61,853 bases of DNA, from the NCBI GenBank assembly GCA_947385085.1, contig CANDJN010000010.1, forward strand, positions 1 through 61,853, given 5' to 3'. Every line of letters starts with the position of its first letter. Within the stretch, counting starts at the first letter, position 1. Positions 16,149 through 25,282 of the stretch are shown here, one piece after another. The DNA is from an uncultured Erysipelotrichaceae bacterium (GTDB lineage Bacteria > Bacillota_I > Bacilli_A > Erysipelotrichales > Erysipelotrichaceae). The notes beneath the pieces were generated by a model. It was not told where the DNA came from. It ran no database searches and saw only the letters and a list, made by a program, of their open reading frames with translations. Position numbers and translations under genes: made by a program.

Positions 16149-16577
16149 TTATAGCTGCGCCAAAAATTCCTCAACATCCATTACCGCGATCCCATCCTGT
16201 TCCAGCATTTGAACAAAGATGCCATTCCCCTTGATCAAGATACCGTCAAAATTACCGCTGTAGCGTTGTCCTTTGCCGCAGGAAGGACTACGTGATTGTA
16301 AAATCGCCAAATCAATATGTTCCTTTTGTGCGACCTCTAGCGCTGCCTTTGCCCCCTGATAAAATGCTTCACTCACGTCGACATTATCAAAAGTGATAAC
16401 GCGACCACCTTTGATTTCCGCACAGGCACGCGGTGTCGGCAATCCACCCAGCACCTCGGGACATACGCTCACATATTCTTGATTTGCCAAAAAGTCGATC
16501 AGCTTGCGACATTCATTATTCCCACCGCTGTATTTACAGTTAACTCCCAGAAGACATGCGCTAACCAAATACTTCAT
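16149..16577 (-). CDS. DUF523 family protein
   Basis: The 142-residue product has the conserved cysteine motifs of DUF523: SACLLGVNCKYSGGNN at the start, CPEVLGGLPTPR near residue 40, and LQSRSPSCGKGQ near residue 100. The family is widespread and its biochemical role is unknown; the cysteines suggest metal binding or redox chemistry. It overlaps the leucine-rich-repeat gene by four bases (ATGA), so the two are translationally coupled. Confidence 0.85.
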   Translation of the reverse strand: MKYLVSACLLGVNCKYSGGNNECRKLIDFLANQEYVSVCPEVLGGLPTPRACAEIKGGRVITFDNVDVSEAFYQGAKAALEVAQKEHIDLAILQSRSPSCGKGQRYSGNFDGILIKGNGIFVQMLEQDGIAVMDVEEFLAQL

Positions 16578-17413
16578 TCTTCCTCATCCTCATCTTCATC
16601 ATTACTGCCCCGATCATAAACATAAAGGGAGCTTTCGTAATCCTCATCATTTAAATAATGGTAATCATCATCGGTCAAAATCAGCTGTTCAATATAAAAC
16701 AACGTATCATACCAGACGTTTAAATCTCCATGAAGATCATTTCCCCGCACATTTAAATAACATAAATCCTCCATTGTCTGAATTCCCCTAAGACTCGTTA
16801 TATCATTATATTCCAAATTGATGCGAGTCAAGCTGGGCAGTTGAAATAACGGAAAAATATTATCAATGAGATTAAAACCAAGATCAATTTCTGTCAGATT
16901 CTCCATATGGCGCAAAAAATTCAAGTTATCTATATGATTGTGATCCGCTACCAAAATTTCCAGATTAAATAAATTTGCCATCGGTTCGCCGTTTTCAATT
17001 TCACAATGACTGGCACGAAGCAGCTTCAGCTTTTCCAGATAAGCAATCGGAGATATATCCGATAACGGACAGTTGCTGATATCCAGTACTTCTAAATTAC
17101 GAGAATCGCGCAGTGATGAAATCGACAACAGTGGATTATCGCTTAATTTCAACCGTCTAAGTTGCGGCACATATTCCAACCCCAACAAGGACACAAGCTC
17201 ATTGGCATGAACATCCAGCTGGACAAGACGAGGAAAAAAGCGTAAGAATGATAAATCCTCAATCTGCGTATTCACAATCGTTAATTCACGAACGCTTGTT
17301 AGCGCTTCTTCACGCAGTTTACGCTCAAATCGACCACTGCCGAATTGCATCAGCAGCATTTCATACAGCTGCGGATCTTCTATTCCATTGGCATCATTGG
17401 AAATGATCCCCAT
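16574..17413 (-). CDS. Leucine-rich repeat protein
   Basis: The 279-residue product from ATG 17413 carries about eight 21-23-residue leucine-rich repeats of the internalin-like type (for example NLTEIDLGFNLIDNI and SLTRINLEYNDITSL). It has no signal peptide or membrane segment, so it is probably cytoplasmic and binds a protein partner. The C-terminus is very acidic (NDEDEDEEE). The chosen start has AGAGG nine bases upstream and lies just after an extended -10 promoter; longer starts would precede the transcript. It is coupled to the DUF523 gene. Confidence 0.8.
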   Translation of the reverse strand: MGIISNDANGIEDPQLYEMLLMQFGSGRFERKLREEALTSVRELTIVNTQIEDLSFLRFFPRLVQLDVHANELVSLLGLEYVPQLRRLKLSDNPLLSISSLRDSRNLEVLDISNCPLSDISPIAYLEKLKLLRASHCEIENGEPMANLFNLEILVADHNHIDNLNFLRHMENLTEIDLGFNLIDNIFPLFQLPSLTRINLEYNDITSLRGIQTMEDLCYLNVRGNDLHGDLNVWYDTLFYIEQLILTDDDYHYLNDEDYESSLYVYDRGSNDEDEDEEE

Positions 17414-17438
17414 GCGCATCTTCCTCTCTGTCAGGAAA

Positions 17439-17444
17439 ATTATA
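17439..17444 (-). promoter_or_regulatory. Extended -10 promoter of the LRR-DUF523 operon
   Basis: TGGTATAAT on the minus strand is an extended -10 element about 25 bases before the chosen start. No good -35 box is seen. Confidence 0.5.
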
Positions 17445-17577
17445 CCATGAATCCAACTCTTTTTACGATGATTTTTTATCCTTGACTCTTGATAAGTAAA
17501 TTGTGGCAACCATAAACAAATGATATAATGTAAAAAACAGTGACTTGAATTACTGATGAAAGCAGGATGATTTTCTT

Positions 17578-18054
17578 ATGATTTGTTTAGAAACAATTAC
17601 AGATAAAAAACGTTTTTGGAATATTTACCAAAAATATTTATATGAAATGACACAGTTTTATCATGACGAGATGGATGAACAGGGGAACTATCCTGCTAAA
17701 TTTTTTAATAGCTATTTTGAAGGAGATGCTAAGCGAAAAGCAGTGTATATCATGAATGAGAATACGCTGATTGGCTTTGCCTTAATAAACAATTATTCTC
17801 ATACAGGAAACGACATTGACTATGCGATCGCAGAATTCACAATCTTTCCAAGCTATCGCAAACATGGCTATGGCTATGAAGCAGTGAAGCTGATTTTCCA
17901 TTTATTTGCGGGACAATGGGAAATCAAATATAACATAGGTAATCATAAAGCCGTACTCTTTTGGTCAAAACTAACGGAAATATATGCCCCCAAAGTCGAA
18001 AAGCTCAATGATGAAGAAAAAATCATATCTTTTTCAACAGCCTCAAATCAATAA
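17578..18054 (+). CDS. GNAT family N-acetyltransferase
   Basis: The 158-residue product shows the GNAT acetyl-CoA-binding motif A, AEFTIFPSYRKHGYGYEAV (the R-x-x-G-x-G/A loop at about residues 98-105), after a beta strand with LIGFALINNYS. The substrate cannot be read from the sequence. The N-terminal half is rich in aromatic residues. The gene stands alone on the plus strand, between the divergent LRR gene and a convergent serine-hydrolase remnant. The start follows GCAGGA. Confidence 0.8.
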   Translation: MICLETITDKKRFWNIYQKYLYEMTQFYHDEMDEQGNYPAKFFNSYFEGDAKRKAVYIMNENTLIGFALINNYSHTGNDIDYAIAEFTIFPSYRKHGYGYEAVKLIFHLFAGQWEIKYNIGNHKAVLFWSKLTEIYAPKVEKLNDEEKIISFSTASNQ

Positions 18055-18104
18055 CCATCCATTATCACGATACCTCATTATTTCTTCCTTCTTAATGCCC
18101 TCTC

Positions 18105-18359
18105 TCATATAGTTAGCTTTCTTGAAAAACGTGTCTTCTCGTCAATCCATTTTTTGGTTATAATCTGTCTGCTATTCCAATATCCCCCATTCAAACATAA
18201 TTGACCTAATTTAGCCATATCCATATTTGTAAGGGATAATCCCCAACCAGCCGTATTCGTTCCCTTTGAATCGGCAACCCAGCCATTTGTACCTTTTGAT
18301 TTATAAAAAGCGAGCTGTTCTTCTTTATTAAACAGATATCCCCAATTGAACAAGACCAT
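18105..18359 (-). pseudogene. Remnant of a beta-lactamase-like serine hydrolase
   Basis: The 84-residue frame resembles the C-terminal part of class C beta-lactamase-type serine hydrolases (AGWGLSLTNMDMAKLGQLCL then NGGYWNSRQIITKKWI). The upstream part with the catalytic SxxK and YxN motifs is missing, and the frame begins after an in-frame TAA. No ribosome binding site precedes the first ATG. It is most likely the decayed end of a lost gene. Confidence 0.7.
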
Positions 18360-18439
18360 TATCGCAGAAAAAGCCTTTGATTCATCAGTTTATACACTAC
18401 TTTTCACATATCAACTGTCAAAGATGGATTGATATCAAA

Positions 18440-18473
18440 AAAAGCATCTTCTCATTATGAGATAAATGCTTTT
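18440..18473. terminator. Hairpin terminator, probably bidirectional
   Basis: AAAAGCAT and ATGCTTTT form the outer stem with TCTCAT/ATGAGA inside. It has A and T tracts on both sides and lies just after the small membrane protein gene. Confidence 0.7.
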
Positions 18474-18514
18474 CTATTTAGACTATCTTATTCTAACAGT
18501 TCCTTTTCTTTAAT

Positions 18515-18673
18515 TTAAATTGTTAATAAAATGCCGATCATTAATACAATGGCACAGCCAATACCTAGTATAATTCTTCCTTTTGAGTACTCAACCCATG
18601 ATTTATGCGCATCCGACAAGCTCTTATTATCTTGATTCAGTTTTTCGATTATTTTGCTTTGTTTTTCAGTCAT
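18515..18673 (-). CDS. Small single-pass membrane protein (52 residues)
   Basis: From ATG 18673, with AAGGAG about ten bases upstream, the product is a charged N-terminal helix followed by one C-terminal membrane helix (ILGIGCAIVLMIGILLTI). No family was recognised. The ribosome binding site and the terminator just downstream support a real gene. The region 18674-18993 upstream holds no other gene or clear promoter. Confidence 0.6.
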   Translation of the reverse strand: MTEKQSKIIEKLNQDNKSLSDAHKSWVEYSKGRIILGIGCAIVLMIGILLTI

Positions 18674-18993
18674 ATATACTTCACTCCTTATGATTTTCCC
18701 ATGCTTTACCGGCATAACAAATAAACAAAATACAATCATTAACCAATCTTTTTTTAACTAATACTTGTATGAAGAAAGCTACCTCTTTCTACTTTACAAT
18801 ATGAATCTTCACTCCTATCGTTACCATGGGTATCACATCTCCTGATCAACTGTTTCTTTACACCTATACTATCTTATAAATCAGTGAAATTGTCAAGCAA
18901 ATAATCTTGTTTTTTCAAAGGTTTGCCTGTATTAAAAAGCTCGCTTTGATAAACAAACAAAACGTTAATGAGACGTTATCTTAAATAAAAAAC

Positions 18994-19034
18994 AGGCAAT
19001 GATTGAGATTCGCTTACTTTCTCGTCCATTGCCT
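18994..19034 (-). terminator. Intrinsic terminator of the XRE regulator gene
   Basis: AGGCAATG and CATTGCCT pair. The minus strand continues with GTTTTTT. Confidence 0.75.
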
Positions 19035-19048
19035 TTTTCATCTTACCT

Positions 19049-19939
19049 TTACTCCTCGTCAAAATGATGACGACTTGCCATAAACAGATAGAGAATACCG
19101 CACAGGATTCCGCCGATCGGAAAAACCACCCATGCCTTTCCCCATGCATCAAACAGGCAGGAAAAGATCAAATAGCCGGCGGTAGCGACCAACATGATCA
19201 TACCGGCATATAGACCATATAGCTCATCCTGTTGCTTCTGTTGTCTCATCTTCGCTGATTGCGGCATTGTCTGAGCTATTTTATCTTTGCGCATTCCAAA
19301 GTAAACAAATATACTAACCGCAATGGTCACAAACGACATGAATATTCCATTGGCAAAGGCTTCATTATAATATGCTTCCAACAGCTGCTGGGCAATTACA
19401 CCGATCAAAAGCAAGCCGACCCCCAAACACATCGCGATCGTAAAATTCCGCTCAAAGACTTGAATTTCTTTCTCTCCATATATCCCTTGAGGATGCTGCG
19501 GATGACGGCGTTCAAAGGTGCTCTTTTGCATACCCATAAATACAAAGCTTATGACTCCTATCAAAACAAAGCTTAAAAACATTGCATCCAGCAGCGTTTC
19601 TTCCAGCGCCAACAAGCCGTTGTCAAAAAAGTTATACAGCGTTAATCCCAACAGGATCATCCCCACCCCAAAGGTCGTTAATATCGCTTCCAGGCGAGAT
19701 TGCTTTATATACTCATCCTTGGTAGTAAGCACTTCCTCCTTGACTTCCCCTTTGATTAAATCATCGAGCGTGCAGTGGAATAACTCACACAGCTGTAACA
19801 GCTTATCCAGCTCCGGCATCGCGCTGCCGTTTTCCCATTTACTGACGGACTGCCGCGATACTTGTAAATGCTCCGCCATTTCCTCCTGAGACATCCCGCG
19901 CGATTTTCGCAGCTCCCGTAAATTTTCTTCAAATTTCAT
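19049..19939 (-). CDS. XRE-family regulator with membrane domain
   Basis: The product has 296 residues from ATG 19939 (MKFEENLRELRKSRGMSQEE), which follows AGGTGAT. Residues 5-60 are a helix-turn-helix with MAEHLQVSRQSVSKWENGS. The rest holds about six hydrophobic segments, so the DNA-binding domain is probably tethered to the inner membrane. Such XRE-membrane fusions are common in Firmicutes; their signals are mostly unknown. It is a single gene with its own terminator. Confidence 0.85.
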   Translation of the reverse strand: MKFEENLRELRKSRGMSQEEMAEHLQVSRQSVSKWENGSAMPELDKLLQLCELFHCTLDDLIKGEVKEEVLTTKDEYIKQSRLEAILTTFGVGMILLGLTLYNFFDNGLLALEETLLDAMFLSFVLIGVISFVFMGMQKSTFERRHPQHPQGIYGEKEIQVFERNFTIAMCLGVGLLLIGVIAQQLLEAYYNEAFANGIFMSFVTIAVSIFVYFGMRKDKIAQTMPQSAKMRQQKQQDELYGLYAGMIMLVATAGYLIFSCLFDAWGKAWVVFPIGGILCGILYLFMASRHHFDEE

Positions 19940-20047
19940 TTTTATCACCTGTTCTTTCCGCCTCCATTCTATCAAAGCAGGTATGGGTGCACTACCAATT
20001 ACAACGTGCATTTTGTCAAATGTTGTCAACCAGCACTTTACATATGC

Positions 20048-20812
20048 TTATTTTAAAGGCTTTTCATCATGTCGTAAGAATACATAGCGATGATCATCAG
20101 AGCTTGCTTCATGAAATTGCCATCCGTCCTCATGAAAGTTCTTCAGCTGATTGGGATCATCTATTTTATGTTTCATAATCATTCTGACCATTTTTCCTCG
20201 CGCTATTTTCGCATGGGTCGCTATGATTTTAGTCGTTTGATTCTTTATCGTGCGAAACTCAACATTCACGCAATGTTCCTCTGCCTTTAAATTTTGTAAA
20301 ACTGCCTGTGCATATTCAACGCTGGATAAATTAACATAGATGCCATCTTCACAATCCTTGCGCATTTCCCGCATCAGGGAATCACTCCAATAAGAATATA
20401 GATTATCAATTCGCTGCGATAAATTCCTTGCCTGCATCTCCAAGCGATAGGGATAAATGCTGTCAAGCGGCTTTACTATGCCATAAAATCCGGAAAGGAT
20501 ACGCAGATGATTTTGAGCAAAGTTTAAATCCGCTGCACTCCAATCCATGACATTCATCGCATGAAACGCCAAGCCGCTGTACGTTAACAGCGCATGTGTG
20601 CCTTCACAATCAAAGCGCATATCCGCAAATTTCTCCTGTACCTGCAAAGCCGTTTTGGCATTGACATTCATCACATTCATAATCTGCTCATCATTATAAG
20701 TCTTTAATATTTCCCATAGCTCCTCTGCCTCTACACAAAATGAGGGCAAACTCATTGGCAGTGAGGTACGGCGCGGCTTCATATTTTTTGTCGGTGCGAT
20801 AAAGGTGATCAT
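20048..20812 (-). CDS. yaaA: YaaA family protein (peroxide stress)
   Basis: The 254-residue product matches the YaaA/DUF328 family. Diagnostic segments are the N-terminal MITFIAPTKNM, ALLTYSGLAF, LRILSGFYGIVKPLDSIYPY with RLEM, and VNLSSVEYAQAV. In E. coli YaaA lowers intracellular iron and protects DNA during peroxide stress; the same role here is inferred from the family. The start at 20812 has GGAAGG seven bases upstream. It is a single-gene unit. Confidence 0.9.
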   Translation of the reverse strand: MITFIAPTKNMKPRRTSLPMSLPSFCVEAEELWEILKTYNDEQIMNVMNVNAKTALQVQEKFADMRFDCEGTHALLTYSGLAFHAMNVMDWSAADLNFAQNHLRILSGFYGIVKPLDSIYPYRLEMQARNLSQRIDNLYSYWSDSLMREMRKDCEDGIYVNLSSVEYAQAVLQNLKAEEHCVNVEFRTIKNQTTKIIATHAKIARGKMVRMIMKHKIDDPNQLKNFHEDGWQFHEASSDDHRYVFLRHDEKPLK

Positions 20813-21059
20813 AAGCATCCCTTCCTTTTCTAAACATGATTGTAATATGGATGTGATACTGCGTCAAATAGAAACAGCATAAAGCACTGTTTTTATGAGA
20901 GAGCGTATGAAGTACAGCGCCTTAGCAGGACAATAAGCTAATCAAAAAGACCTTATCATTGTTTTTCGTATGATTAAGCTTCTTTCATTTCTTCTCTTTA
21001 TATTGTCTTCTTATAATGACCTCCATCAGGCTTCTATATCATATCAGTCTGATAGATTA
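20813..21059. other. Intergenic region upstream of yaaA
   Basis: No supported gene is visible. The imperfect inverted repeat near 20935-20960 (AATAAGCTAATC to TTATCATT) is weak. No clear yaaA promoter was identified. Confidence 0.4.
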
Positions 21060-21169
21060 TATAGTGTTTAAGGTCCGTTTGCAACAGGACTGTTAAGACA
21101 TTTTCTAACCTTATTTTTTGTGACAGATTCCCAATTGATACATGTTGGGTTCACATCTAAAACACTATA
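21060..21169. mobile_element. 110-bp MITE-like element with terminal inverted repeats
   Basis: The ends TATAGTGTTT (21060-21069) and AAACACTATA (21160-21169) are perfect 10-bp inverted repeats, and weaker pairing extends to about 26 bases. The inside folds into hairpins GTCC/GGAC and TGTGA..CCCAA/TTGGG.TCACA. It has no open frame. This resembles a small non-autonomous element, or alternatively a structured RNA. No clear target duplication is seen. Confidence 0.4.
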
Positions 21170-21254
21170 AAACCATGAGTGAAACAATCGCTTTATTTTT
21201 TAACCTGCCGTTATTAATGATGAAAAAATGATATGAAGAATTTATAGCGAAAAA

Positions 21255-21287
21255 GCGGTACTGCTCTTGTCATTTGAGCAATACCGC
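21255..21287 (-). terminator. Intrinsic terminator of guaB
   Basis: GCGGTACTGCTC and GAGCAATACCGC pair with one wobble. TTTTT follows on the minus strand. Confidence 0.85.
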
Positions 21288-21340
21288 CTATTTGAAATTA
21301 CTGCCTTATAACGATGAATATTGTTTATCCAGTTAGTGTT

Positions 21341-22861
21341 TTATTTTACCTTCGCGTCCAATGTATCGTCCTTCACTACGACGTCATGCGCTCCGCCTTC
21401 GACAATGCTGGTGGAAGAAACCAAGGTTAGTTTGGCATTTTTCTGTAATTCAGCGATGGTTAAGCATCCGCAGTTGCACATCGTATGCTTCACCTTGCTT
21501 AATGTCATCTGTACGTTGTCCTTTAAGGAGCCGGCATAGGGCACATAGGAATCCACACCTTCCACAAAGGAGAGCTTATTGGCACCACCCATATCATAGC
21601 GCTGCCAGTTACGGGCTCTGGCGCTGCCTTCGCCCCAATACTCCTTCATATAGGTACCGTTGATTGTGACCTTTTGCGTCGGTGACTCATCAAAACGGGA
21701 GAAATAGCGTCCTAGCATGACAAAATCCGCGCCCATTGCCAATGCCAATGTAATATGGTAATCATGCACGATACCGCCATCCGAACAAATCGGAATATAA
21801 ATGCCTGTTTCACGATAATATTCATCACGCGCCTTCGCTACATCTATGGTTGCCGTTGCCTGTCCGCGTCCGATGCCTTTTTGTTCACGCGTGATACAGA
21901 TAGAGCCGCCGCCGATACCGATCTTGATAAAATCCGCACCGGCTTCTGCCAAGAAACGAAAGCCTGCCGCATCCACAACATTACCGGCGCCGACCTTCAC
22001 CCGATCACCGTAATGATCGCGAATCCACTTCAATGTTAGACGCTGCCATTCACTGAAGCCCTCGCTGGAGTCGATACATAAAACATCCGCTCCTGCCTCC
22101 ACCAATGCCGGAACGCGTTCTTCATAATCGCGCGTATTGATACCGGCGCCGACAAGATAGCGCTTCTGTGCATCCAGCAGTTCATCGGGATTTTCCTTAT
22201 GAGAATCGTAATCCTTACGGAATACAAATGCGACCAGATGCTGATTCTTATCCACTATCGGAAGCTGATTTAATTTATGATCCCAGATCAAGTCGTTGCA
22301 TTCGCTCAAACTCATGCCCTCTTTACCGCAGATCATTTTATCGAACGGTGTCATGAAATCGGCTACCTTGGTCTTTGGATCCATGCGGGATACGCGATAA
22401 TCACGACTCGTCACAATTCCGATCAGCTTGCCGTTAGGGCTACCGTCCTCGGTAACCGCCATTGTCGCATGACCGCTTTTTTCTCTGATTGCCAAAACAT
22501 CTGCCAGTGTCGCATCCGGCTTCACATTGGAATCGCTGAACACAAAACCGGCCTTAGTCGCCTTAACACGCCGTACCATTGCCGCTTCATTCTCCACGCT
22601 TTGCGAGCCATATATGAAGGAAAGACCGCCTTCCCGTGCCAATGCACAAGCCATCTTTTCTCCAGATACTGACTGCATGATTGCGGATACCATCGGTATA
22701 TGCAAGGTCAGCGGACATTCTTCTTCGCCCTTGCGATATTTTACCAACGGTGTATGTAAGGAAACGTTTTGCGGTGTTGCTTCCGCAGAAGAATAGCCCG
22801 GCACCAACAAATACTCACTGAAAGTCCGGGATGGTTCATCAAAAATAAACGCCATATTCAC
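21341..22861 (-). CDS. guaB: IMP dehydrogenase
   Basis: The 506-residue product is a full-length IMPDH with a TIM barrel interrupted by two CBS domains (about residues 105-230). It oxidises IMP to XMP with NAD+, the committed step to GMP. The catalytic cysteine lies in KIGIGGGSICITREQKGIGR; the usual loop is GIGPGSICTTR, so the Pro and one Thr are replaced. The flap and C-terminal region are somewhat divergent and end in an unusual VVVKDDTLDAKVK tail. No guaA is adjacent. The start follows GAGGAG; the second ATG (22855) is also possible. Confidence 0.9.
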   Translation of the reverse strand: MNMAFIFDEPSRTFSEYLLVPGYSSAEATPQNVSLHTPLVKYRKGEEECPLTLHIPMVSAIMQSVSGEKMACALAREGGLSFIYGSQSVENEAAMVRRVKATKAGFVFSDSNVKPDATLADVLAIREKSGHATMAVTEDGSPNGKLIGIVTSRDYRVSRMDPKTKVADFMTPFDKMICGKEGMSLSECNDLIWDHKLNQLPIVDKNQHLVAFVFRKDYDSHKENPDELLDAQKRYLVGAGINTRDYEERVPALVEAGADVLCIDSSEGFSEWQRLTLKWIRDHYGDRVKVGAGNVVDAAGFRFLAEAGADFIKIGIGGGSICITREQKGIGRGQATATIDVAKARDEYYRETGIYIPICSDGGIVHDYHITLALAMGADFVMLGRYFSRFDESPTQKVTINGTYMKEYWGEGSARARNWQRYDMGGANKLSFVEGVDSYVPYAGSLKDNVQMTLSKVKHTMCNCGCLTIAELQKNAKLTLVSSTSIVEGGAHDVVVKDDTLDAKVK

Positions 22862-22911
22862 TTCACTCCTCTTTTCTTTTTACCCCTTATACTATGATGA
22901 TAGTTTTATTT

Positions 22912-22940
22912 ATTATAAGGATTCCGGCATGAAAAATCAA
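22912..22940 (-). promoter_or_regulatory. Promoter of guaB
   Basis: On the minus strand TTGATT (22935-22940) is 17 bases from TATAAT (22912-22917), about 50 bases upstream of the start. Confidence 0.65.
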
Positions 22941-23002
22941 GGTAAAATGAAAATTTTTTCAATGATGTTAGCGTGCCGATAAAAGATGGAATAAAAAGGC
23001 AA

Positions 23003-23026
23003 AAAAGCCGCCTGTTAACGGCTTTT
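23003..23026 (-). terminator. Intrinsic terminator of the YtaF-like gene
   Basis: AAAAGCCG and CGGCTTTT pair around eight bases. T-rich sequence follows on the minus strand. Confidence 0.75.
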
Positions 23027-23080
23027 CATTTATTCTCATACCACTTCCTTCATCAACCGTGATGAATACAAAGCATTTGC

Positions 23081-23701
23081 TTAAGAGCGCAGTCGCAGCA
23101 GTGCCAGTATTAACAACAGGCAACCGCTGATCCATGAAACATCACCATGCCAATGACATAGCCACCGCCCTCCCAGCCAGCAGCCGCTTACAATCGCCAT
23201 TACACCGATCACAAATGATAGACTCAACAACACAGGAACATCAATCACGCCGATGCCATAAGCAAGACCACTTGCCAAAGAATCCAGTGACAAAGCCACC
23301 CCCAGATAAGCAGCTTCTTTACCGCTGAGCTCCTTGGAATGATCGCGATCTGCCTTTGTTTCATCCAGAAAAATATCGACCACAATCGAAATTCCTTTCC
23401 AGCGTATAATGAGCGGTTTTTGTTTGTTTCGATTCACATATCGCTTTACCTGTGCCTGAAACAAATGAGATACTCCCAGCCCACATAACATGGCAAAGCT
23501 CACCCATCTTCCAACATTCGGTGTAAAAAAACTCGTCAATGTACCGGCCAGTCCTACCGATATTCCCAATAGTGATGTTCCGCAAAAAGCGATGATACAT
23601 ACCGACTTCCATGGAATGCGAATGCGCTCAATCCCATAGGCAACGCTCATAAAAAAGCTATCACAGCACGTAGCCAATATGAGCAGGATCATATCCACCA
23701 T
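23081..23701 (-). CDS. ytaF: YtaF-like membrane protein (MntP-related)
   Basis: The 206-residue product has about six membrane helices. Two pseudo-repeated segments carry the Asp-containing motifs ATCCDSFFMSVAYGIE and ALSLDSLASGLAYGIG seen in YtaF and the related manganese exporter MntP. YtaF is known from Bacillus as a sporulation-linked membrane protein of unknown function. The chosen start has AGAGGGG seven bases upstream of ATG 23701. Manganese export is an alternative. Confidence 0.8.
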   Translation of the reverse strand: MVDMILLILATCCDSFFMSVAYGIERIRIPWKSVCIIAFCGTSLLGISVGLAGTLTSFFTPNVGRWVSFAMLCGLGVSHLFQAQVKRYVNRNKQKPLIIRWKGISIVVDIFLDETKADRDHSKELSGKEAAYLGVALSLDSLASGLAYGIGVIDVPVLLSLSFVIGVMAIVSGCWLGGRWLCHWHGDVSWISGCLLLILALLRLRS

Positions 23702-23819
23702 ATGATCGCCCCTCTCTACCATTCATCCTATGATGACGCGGCTTTATGAGGGTAGGCAAAAACCCTTTCCTATTGTGGGTAACAGAAAATCAACACCCGC
23801 CGCAACCTTTAAGAAGCGC

Positions 23820-24098
23820 TTAGTAAAACCATCCTGTTCCGCCTTGCGCATGATTCTTCTGGTTGTAGTATTGCGGACAGTATATATTATTGGAACTCTG
23901 TTGCGCATTGGATCGATAAGCGCCATAACCACGGAACGGTGAATCAATGGCTAAACCGCTGATTAAGGCATACTGAGTACCCATAGTTCTCAATGCATGA
24001 CCACCTTCGCAAAATAGCAGCGTTTCCATCATCGCAGCGCTGTTGACCGTTTCATATTGGCGACGATATGCATTAATATTAACCTGCGGTATTAACAT
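23820..24098 (-). CDS. Small uncharacterised protein, Tyr/Asn/Gln-rich tail
   Basis: The 92-residue product follows a strong AAAGGAGG seven bases before ATG 24098. No signal peptide or membrane segment is seen. The C-terminal third is rich in Tyr, Asn, Gln and Gly (YGAYRSNAQQSSNNIYCPQY), a composition found in spore coat or other structural proteins. No family was recognised. It may be a spore or surface protein, but that is a guess from composition and the neighbouring YtaF-like gene. Confidence 0.5.
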   Translation of the reverse strand: MLIPQVNINAYRRQYETVNSAAMMETLLFCEGGHALRTMGTQYALISGLAIDSPFRGYGAYRSNAQQSSNNIYCPQYYNQKNHAQGGTGWFY

Positions 24099-24233
24099 AA
24101 ACTGCCTCCTTTCTCCTTACTCTATGCATGAAATAATTTTTGTTATCCACGCATATCCAAGAACGAGAAATTCATTCTAATACTTAAAATCGCAGTTCAT
24201 GAAACAATTAAATAACGAGGGAAAGACGCATGC

Positions 24234-25010
24234 TTATATCAATCCATGTTTTTTACAATAATGGTATATCCCATCTTCTTTCACACTTCCGCAAATATCA
24301 TCCGCAATCGCTTTCACATCCTCCGTGGCATTTCCCATGGCAATTCCCATACCAGCCGTCTTTAGCATCGCAACATCATTGGAGCCATCTCCAAACGCAA
24401 TCGCATTTTCTTTCGTCAAATGATAGTAGGCAAGAATTTTTTCTACTCCCAGTCCCTTTCCTCCGTCTGCCGGAATAATATCCACTGCCCTATCCCACCA
24501 TGCCGTTATTTTCGCGCCATGAACACCATCTAAAAGTGCCGCGTATTCTTCTTTTCGACCGCCCATCATAATCTGGTAGATTTCGCCTTTCGCAAAATTA
24601 TCGAAATCCTCTATCACTTTAACCTGATTATTAGAGATTGCCATATACTCCATTAAATCTTTATCAGTGCCATTCGCACCTTCACTCGTAAGATTCGCAA
24701 GCATAACAGGACGTTTGATCTTCCTTCCGTTCTCGATAATCTTTTGAACATCCTCTGCCGGAATCGGATTTTTAAAAATGACTTCCTCTTCGCTAAAGCA
24801 ATAGGATCCATTAAAACTCAAAAACGCATCAAATGTTACATTAGGAAACGTTGGGATATTGTTTGGCATCCTTCCCGTGGCAATACACAGAATAATGCCC
24901 CTCTCCTTTAACTGAAACAACGTTTCTTGCGTTGCCTGCGTCATCTCTTTTGTGTCCATATCTACTAATGTGCCATCGATATCAAAAAAAGCTATCTTTA
25001 TATTTTTCAT
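24234..25010 (-). CDS. Cof-type HAD phosphatase
   Basis: The 258-residue product is a HAD-IIB (Cof) hydrolase. Motif I is FFDIDGTLVDMD with both aspartates, motif II is CIATGR, and motif IV is AIAFGDGSNDVAMLKTAG with the Mg2+-binding aspartates. These cytoplasmic enzymes dephosphorylate sugar phosphates, flavin or pyridoxal phosphates; the substrate cannot be read here. The start at 25010 follows GGAGG. It is a single gene. Confidence 0.9.
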   Translation of the reverse strand: MKNIKIAFFDIDGTLVDMDTKEMTQATQETLFQLKERGIILCIATGRMPNNIPTFPNVTFDAFLSFNGSYCFSEEEVIFKNPIPAEDVQKIIENGRKIKRPVMLANLTSEGANGTDKDLMEYMAISNNQVKVIEDFDNFAKGEIYQIMMGGRKEEYAALLDGVHGAKITAWWDRAVDIIPADGGKGLGVEKILAYYHLTKENAIAFGDGSNDVAMLKTAGMGIAMGNATEDVKAIADDICGSVKEDGIYHYCKKHGLI

Positions 25011-25201
25011 CATTCCTCCAATTAATTTCAGTATATATGAGTTCTCTGTTTCAACTGGTATTATATGAGAATTTGAAATGCATTGCGATGTTTACCATTT
25101 CAGTTCCTAAGGTGTGATGATACACAACCTGCACCGGCAGCCCATTCGCTGGATCATCTTCTCATACAATCATCCATTTCCCGATCAGTGTCCGCAATAG
25201 A

Positions 25202-25221
25202 TCTTTTATATCTATAAAAGA
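25202..25221. repeat. Perfect 9-bp inverted repeat
   Basis: TCTTTTATA-TC-TATAAAAGA lies about 60 bases downstream of the gene at 25283-25804. It lacks a T-run and could be a weak hairpin or operator. The rest of 25014-25282 shows nothing clear. Confidence 0.35.
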
Positions 25222-25282
25222 ATTACTGAGCATTTGCATTTAAATAATATGGAAAGCGGCTTTAACACAATGCTCATGGAAA

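Noticed and set aside
21060..21169. CRISPR repeat or tracrRNA
   Set aside because: Only one pair of inverted ends is present; there are no repeated spacers and no cas genes.
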